Of a DNA stretch of 64,000 bases, positions 60,993-64,000 are shown one piece after another. The stretch lies in assembly GCF_012849095.1 (NCBI RefSeq), contig NZ_CP051680.1:1736001-1800000 (forward strand), given 5' to 3'. This stretch comes from Cohnella herbarum (GTDB lineage: Bacteria; Bacillota; Bacilli; Paenibacillales; Paenibacillaceae). The position numbers and the translations under genes were made by a program. The notes below the pieces were generated by a model, which made no database searches, was not told the origin of the DNA, and was given only the letters and a program-made list of their open reading frames with translations. The stretch's first letter is position 1. Each line of letters begins with the position of its first letter.

Positions 60993-61955
60993 TTATACAT
61001 CTAACTTCGTAAGGGGATAGCTACGGTTTGTACGATTGATCCGTTTCGCTAACTCCGGCAACATCACGCCTAGAATGACGAGTACGACGCCCATCCATTG
61101 GAGCACGCTAACGTGCTCGTGCAACACGACGGCGGAGAGCATCACCGCTACGGGCAACTCCGAAGCGCCCAGGATGCCGGTCATCCCTTCCCCGATATGC
61201 GGGACCCCAATGGCGAACAATACGGGCGGCAAGAACGCTCCGAACATTCCAAGCATAAAGCCGAACAAGAGCAAATCCCCCCACAGGACGCCATTAATGA
61301 GGAATGTCGGTGGGAAAAGGATAAAGACGCAGAGCATCCCTCCCGTAATCATCCAACCGCTGCGATACGCCGGATGAACGGATGGAACCACCCTTCCGCT
61401 TATGAGGATGAACAAGGAATAGCTCACTGCGGACGCTAGTCCGAACGCAACTCCGATCCAATTGAAGTTAGACAACCCCTGCTCCATAATTCCCGCTGCC
61501 AGCATCGTTCCGCCTAACAAGACGGCAAGCGTAAGCAACATAATTCCATCAGGCCGTTTGCGATGACTGATCGCATGAATCAAAACGCCGATCCAAGTAA
61601 ACTGGAACAATAAGATAATAGCCAACGAATTCGAAATATAGCGCAAAGATTCATAATACAGAAGGCCGGTTATGGCTGTCGGAGTTCCCGCCGCCATCAG
61701 GTAAAAACGCTGCTTCCAAGTAAGGCTGGCTTTCATTTCAACCGCAAACTTGCCCTTGCCGTCCACTGACTTCTTGTTGCGCTTTTCCCGTAGCTTCGTA
61801 AACAAAACCAGACTCCAAACGAGAATAAAACCGACCAACAATTGACTGCCGACGACTTCTCCCAACCCATAACCTTTGCCATATGCTTTCACTACGATCG
61901 TAGACAAGATGCCGTAACTGATCGCTCCGAGCAATACCGATAATAAGTATTTCAT
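60993..61955 (-). CDS. EamA-type DMT-superfamily transporter
   Basis: 320 residues with ten membrane helices in two EamA halves (LLGAISYGILSTIVVKAYGK; then the second half with GVAFGLASAVSYSLFILISG). ATG 61955 follows GGGAGG, although spacing is wide (12 nt). Related proteins export small metabolites. A purine-riboswitch-like leader precedes it and appears built to switch it on upon ligand binding, so a purine or derived metabolite may be its cargo. This is inferred. Confidence 0.86.
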   Translation of the reverse strand: MKYLLSVLLGAISYGILSTIVVKAYGKGYGLGEVVGSQLLVGFILVWSLVLFTKLREKRNKKSVDGKGKFAVEMKASLTWKQRFYLMAAGTPTAITGLLYYESLRYISNSLAIILLFQFTWIGVLIHAISHRKRPDGIMLLTLAVLLGGTMLAAGIMEQGLSNFNWIGVAFGLASAVSYSLFILISGRVVPSVHPAYRSGWMITGGMLCVFILFPPTFLINGVLWGDLLLFGFMLGMFGAFLPPVLFAIGVPHIGEGMTGILGASELPVAVMLSAVVLHEHVSVLQWMGVVLVILGVMLPELAKRINRTNRSYPLTKLDV

Positions 61956-62002
61956 TTCGATGAAACGCCTCCCTGACTCTCGCAATCCGCGGAAAAACAA
62001 AA

Positions 62003-62064
62003 AACTTCCAGCTAGGAATATAGAATCATCTAGGCGATGATTCCATATTCGTAGCATGGAAGTT
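62003..62064 (-). terminator. Riboswitch terminator before the EamA gene
   Basis: On the minus strand AACTTCCA, GCTA, GAATAT and GAATCATC pair with the downstream complements up to TGGAAGTT, followed by TTTTTTGTTTTT. The 5' arm reuses the 3' strands of aptamer stems P3 and P1, so aptamer and terminator are mutually exclusive. Confidence 0.85.
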
Positions 62065-62112
62065 AAGGCTTCCCGTAGAGACCCTCGCCCTGAATTCACG
62101 AGGTTATACGAA
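62048..62112 (-). ncRNA. Purine-riboswitch aptamer, variant J3/1
   Basis: The minus strand folds as P1 TTCGTA/TACGAA, J1/2 TATAA, P2 CCTCG/CGAGG, J2/3 GTCTCTAC (U47, U51, A52, C53 kept), P3 GGAAG/CTTCC with loop CCTTAA, and J3/1 ATGCTAC. L2 offers GG to pair with CC in L3. The C at the position of C74 is present, but the usual GACTA/GATTA of J3/1 reads ATGCTA, one nucleotide longer. It lies about 90 nt before the EamA start. Confidence 0.82.
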
Positions 62113-62121
62113 TAATGTTTA

Positions 62122-62155
62122 GGTATGATTAACAAGCAACAGCTTGAATCATACC
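62122..62155. promoter_or_regulatory. Long dyad over the EamA promoter -10
   Basis: GGTATGATT and AATCATACC are perfect 9-bp arms, with inner CAAGC/GCTTG. One arm covers the -10 TATGAT. It may be a repressor operator or the 5' hairpin of the transcript. Confidence 0.5.
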
Positions 62156-62176
62156 TTGCTCATTGTGGATTGTCAA
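62148..62176 (-). promoter_or_regulatory. Promoter of the riboswitch-EamA transcript
   Basis: TTGACA (62171-62176) and TATGAT (62148-62153) with exactly 17 nt between, a near-consensus sigma-A promoter. Confidence 0.82.
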
Positions 62177-62222
62177 TAGACAGGTGAGATCGTCAAGTGA
62201 GATCGTGGGCAATCGCTTAGGA

Positions 62223-62340
62223 GCGAAATAGCGGTGTTCAGCACCCTTATTTCTCCGGAATCCCGCTCGCGGAGCGAAATAGCGGTGCTCAGCACCCTTA
62301 TTTCTCCGGAAACCTGTTCGTAAAGCGAAATAGCGGTGCG
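62223..62340. repeat. Tandem 51-nt repeat, two full copies and a partial third
   Basis: Units start at 62223, 62274 and 62325 with GCGAAATAGCGGTG and go on CAGCACCCTTATTTCTCCGG. The 51-nt period keeps a 17-codon frame open on the minus strand (HRYFAPRAGFRRNKGAE). Confidence 0.85.
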
Positions 62341-62427
62341 TTTGTTTCAATTTCGGTAAGCGGTTGCCCTGGTGTCCGAACAAGGCTATCGCATTTAATT
62401 TAAGGGTTATTTATCTAACGGCTCCCA

Positions 62428-62585
62428 CGGACGCTATTTCGTCAAAAACAAGGTTTCAAAATTCTAACGAAGCTACGCGCCTCTATTTATGCTCAATTGG
62501 CATGTTTTCATAGGAAAATACCAGAATAAGAGCGCTCATCTCCGTTAGATTTTGAAAAGTACCGTTTTGAGCAAAATAACGGCCG
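62428..62585. repeat. Pair of inverted 42-43-nt repeats
   Basis: 62428-62469 (CGGACGCTATTT..TCTAACG) and 62543-62585 (CGTTAGATTTTG..GGCCG) are diverged copies in opposite orientation, with a degenerate third copy between. Confidence 0.6.
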
Positions 62586-62670
62586 CTGTCGCCGTTAGAA
62601 GGAACCTTGATTACGTCAAGCACTGAGGATTAGTTTAACGAGCCTAAGACGGAGCGATTAATAAACGCAG

Positions 62671-62778
62671 TTGCCTTGCCTGACCTTGCCTGACCTTGCC
62701 TGACCTTGCCTTACATTGCCTTATCTTGCCTTATCTTGCCTTGCCCTGCCCTGTACTGCCCTGCACTGCACTGCCCTG
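62671..62778. repeat. Degenerate 10-nt tandem repeat
   Basis: About eleven units of TGACCTTGCC and its variants (TTATCTTGCC, CTGTACTGCC), with TGCC at almost every tenth base. It lies just behind the DUF2203 gene. Confidence 0.85.
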
Positions 62779-62802
62779 GCGCTCTACACAGCTTCCATCA
62801 AC

Positions 62803-63213
62803 CTACATCTCGTCCGCAATTCGCTTGCGCCCCATATACCCGTCATGCCAGCCATGGTAGTGCGTAATGCTCTCTTCGCCTTCCTTCCAGCACAGGAGAA
62901 TGTCTCTCCCTTTCAGGTCGGAAGGGAAATCGACGAGTCCAGGATTGATCGTCTTCAGCAGCACGCCTTTGCGGCCGAAATTCTGAATCGCAAGCTCCAC
63001 TTCCATACGCATGAAGTCTATCCGGGTTTCGATCTCGAATAGCGGATCGTGCCCGTTGACGGATTGGCCATGCTTGTTGCTCGATTTGATTTTCTGAAAC
63101 TCTTGATAGTGCAGTTCAATCTGGTTCACCAGCGCTTGCAGATCGGCGAGCTCTTCTTTGATCTGAGGCAGCAATGCGTTCGCTTCTTCAAGCGTAAACA
63201 ACTTCCCATCCAT
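62803..63213 (-). CDS. DUF2203 domain protein
   Basis: 136 residues. Family marks: LFTLEEANALLPQIKEELAD at the start and VDFPSDLKGRDILLCWKEGE near the end, with a helical hairpin between. Length fits DUF2203, found in many bacteria, of unknown function. The stop is followed by the decamer repeat at 62671-62778. A Rossmann-fold gene lies upstream on the same strand. Confidence 0.85.
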   Translation of the reverse strand: MDGKLFTLEEANALLPQIKEELADLQALVNQIELHYQEFQKIKSSNKHGQSVNGHDPLFEIETRIDFMRMEVELAIQNFGRKGVLLKTINPGLVDFPSDLKGRDILLCWKEGEESITHYHGWHDGYMGRKRIADEM

Positions 63214-63269
63214 CGTCTATCTACTCCTTACGTACGGGGAATATCCTATTCGGAAATGCGAAACGAATC

Positions 63270-63950
63270 TCATTTTCTCGAGATATCTATTATATCTTTA
63301 ACTTCTAAAACGGACTTCGGATAGTCGATATTCACCGAACGGATCATCGCTATGCCAAGCTCCCTTAACGTAATCACGTGTTTCGGGAACAGTCGTCTTA
63401 ATAAGGGATAGAGCCAACTGAACGCGTAATAATATTTTTGCGTATACAATGCCCCTTTAGTCGGGTGCATATAACCGGGTCTGAATAGATACGCTCTTCT
63501 GAAAGGCAGCTTCAACAAATCGTTCTCCGTCTTCCCCTTTACTCTCGCCCACATGCTCTTTCCTTGCTCCGTGCTATCCGTGGATGCTCCGGAAACGTAG
63601 CAAAATACCATGTCGGCATTTATCCTAGACAACAGAGTCGCCACGCCAAGAGTGAGGTCATAGGTAACCCGACGATACTCCTCCTCTTTCATTCCGACCG
63701 AAGATACGCCTAAGCAAAAATAGCAAGCGTTATATCCGGCAAGCTCGTTCTCGATCGGAGTCAAATCGAAAAAATCGCCATGTATGATTTCCTTCAGCTT
63801 AGGATGCGATATGCCGCTAGGCTTGCGATTGATGATCAATACTTGTTCGACATCTGCATTCGATAAGCACTCGCGGAGCACGCCTTCGCCGACCATGCCG
63901 GTTGCCCCCGTAATGATCGCCCTTATTTTCTTCAGAAGAGTCCACCCCAT
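63270..63950 (-). CDS. NAD(P)-binding Rossmann-fold protein, epimerase-like
   Basis: 226 residues. Nucleotide loop AIITGATGMVGEGVLRECL (TGATGMVG, about residues 11-29), YFCLGVSSVGM, and VSGASTDS follow the atypical short-chain dehydrogenase pattern seen in HTATIP2/YbjT-like proteins. The normal catalytic YxxxK is not seen. The start is uncertain: ATG 63950 lacks a good ribosome site, and a CTG at 63935 after GGGGTGG is possible. Substrate unknown. Confidence 0.78.
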   Translation of the reverse strand: MGWTLLKKIRAIITGATGMVGEGVLRECLSNADVEQVLIINRKPSGISHPKLKEIIHGDFFDLTPIENELAGYNACYFCLGVSSVGMKEEEYRRVTYDLTLGVATLLSRINADMVFCYVSGASTDSTEQGKSMWARVKGKTENDLLKLPFRRAYLFRPGYMHPTKGALYTQKYYYAFSWLYPLLRRLFPKHVITLRELGIAMIRSVNIDYPKSVLEVKDIIDISRK

Positions 63951-64000
63951 TCGCCGAGTTCAACTTCTTAACGAATCGTATATATGTAAACTATACCATT

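Noticed and set aside
62129..62383. Open frame of 84 codons with HRYFAPRAGFRRNKGAE repeats
   Set aside because: It runs across the riboswitch promoter and dyad, lacks a ribosome site and is explained by the tandem repeat.

Overview
The window reads as a chromosomal stretch of a spore-forming, Gram-positive Firmicute, most likely in the Paenibacillaceae (Paenibacillus/Cohnella-like). The basis is the gene set: bacillithiol genes yojF-bshB2, RNase J, uppP, a T-box leader, a c-di-AMP (ydaO-type) riboswitch, a YtrA-type GntR/ABC operon, an ISBst12-like IS66 transposase and a coat-like His/Lys/Arg repeat protein. AGGAGG-type ribosome sites with frequent TTG and GTG starts point the same way. The genus call is inference; no rRNA is present.

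Layout. 1-2 kb: 5' part of selD, heme O synthase ctaB and an initiator tRNA. 2-4 kb: an Rrf2-controlled flavin redox operon. 4.2-7.5 kb: a Gly-rich protein, then a CadC-like ArsR repressor divergent from a Zn/Cd ATPase. 7.6-11.4 kb: GNAT, ABC1/UbiB kinase, phasin-like protein and bacillithiol genes. 11.4-16.8 kb: a phosphoesterase, a Crp-family regulator between two YdcZ transporters, and an ABC exporter divergent from its TetR. 16.8-25 kb: a CNNM/HlyC protein, serine hydrolase, VTT membrane protein, SpeE-like enzyme, GNAT, SPL-type radical SAM, two alkylation-repair genes and a wrecked DUF1579 gene. 25.1-27.6 kb: TatA, ZIP transporter and Tat-exported multicopper oxidase. 27.8-35.4 kb: DUF421, AraC, rhomboid, tandem hemerythrins with an FNR-type box, coat-like protein, CDF transporter, and an ABC-TetR operon. 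35.5-41.1 kb: BlaI/M56/DUF3105 operon, FixH-like protein, SafE-like protein and CopA ATPase. 41.3-44.8 kb: an operon of Tat-exported dehydrogenase small subunit, GMC oxidoreductase, TatC and TatA. 45-46 kb: c-di-AMP riboswitch in front of a degenerate class III cyclase. 46.1-53.5 kb: trhO, a SufR-like regulator, YtrA-type ABC operon, TipA-like MerR and gdhA. 53.6-55.8 kb: IS66 element in a nest of 51-52-nt repeats. 55.8-61 kb: uppP, a hypothetical gene, an alanine-type T-box controlled aminotransferase, and RNase J. 61-64 kb: an EamA transporter behind a variant purine riboswitch, repeat-rich DNA, DUF2203 and a Rossmann protein.

How the genes work together. Two themes recur. One is metal and redox handling at the envelope: Zn/Cd and Cu ATPases, CDF, ZIP, multicopper oxidase, copper-chaperone-like proteins, hemerythrins, and two TatA genes each beside a Tat substrate. 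The other is RNA-based control. Three leaders are recognisable: c-di-AMP riboswitch, T-box and purine-type riboswitch. The purine-type leader departs from the standard core in J3/1 and is built so that ligand binding should switch on a transporter. The c-di-AMP leader sits before a cyclase-fold protein that has lost its catalytic residues. These two are the most promising leads here.
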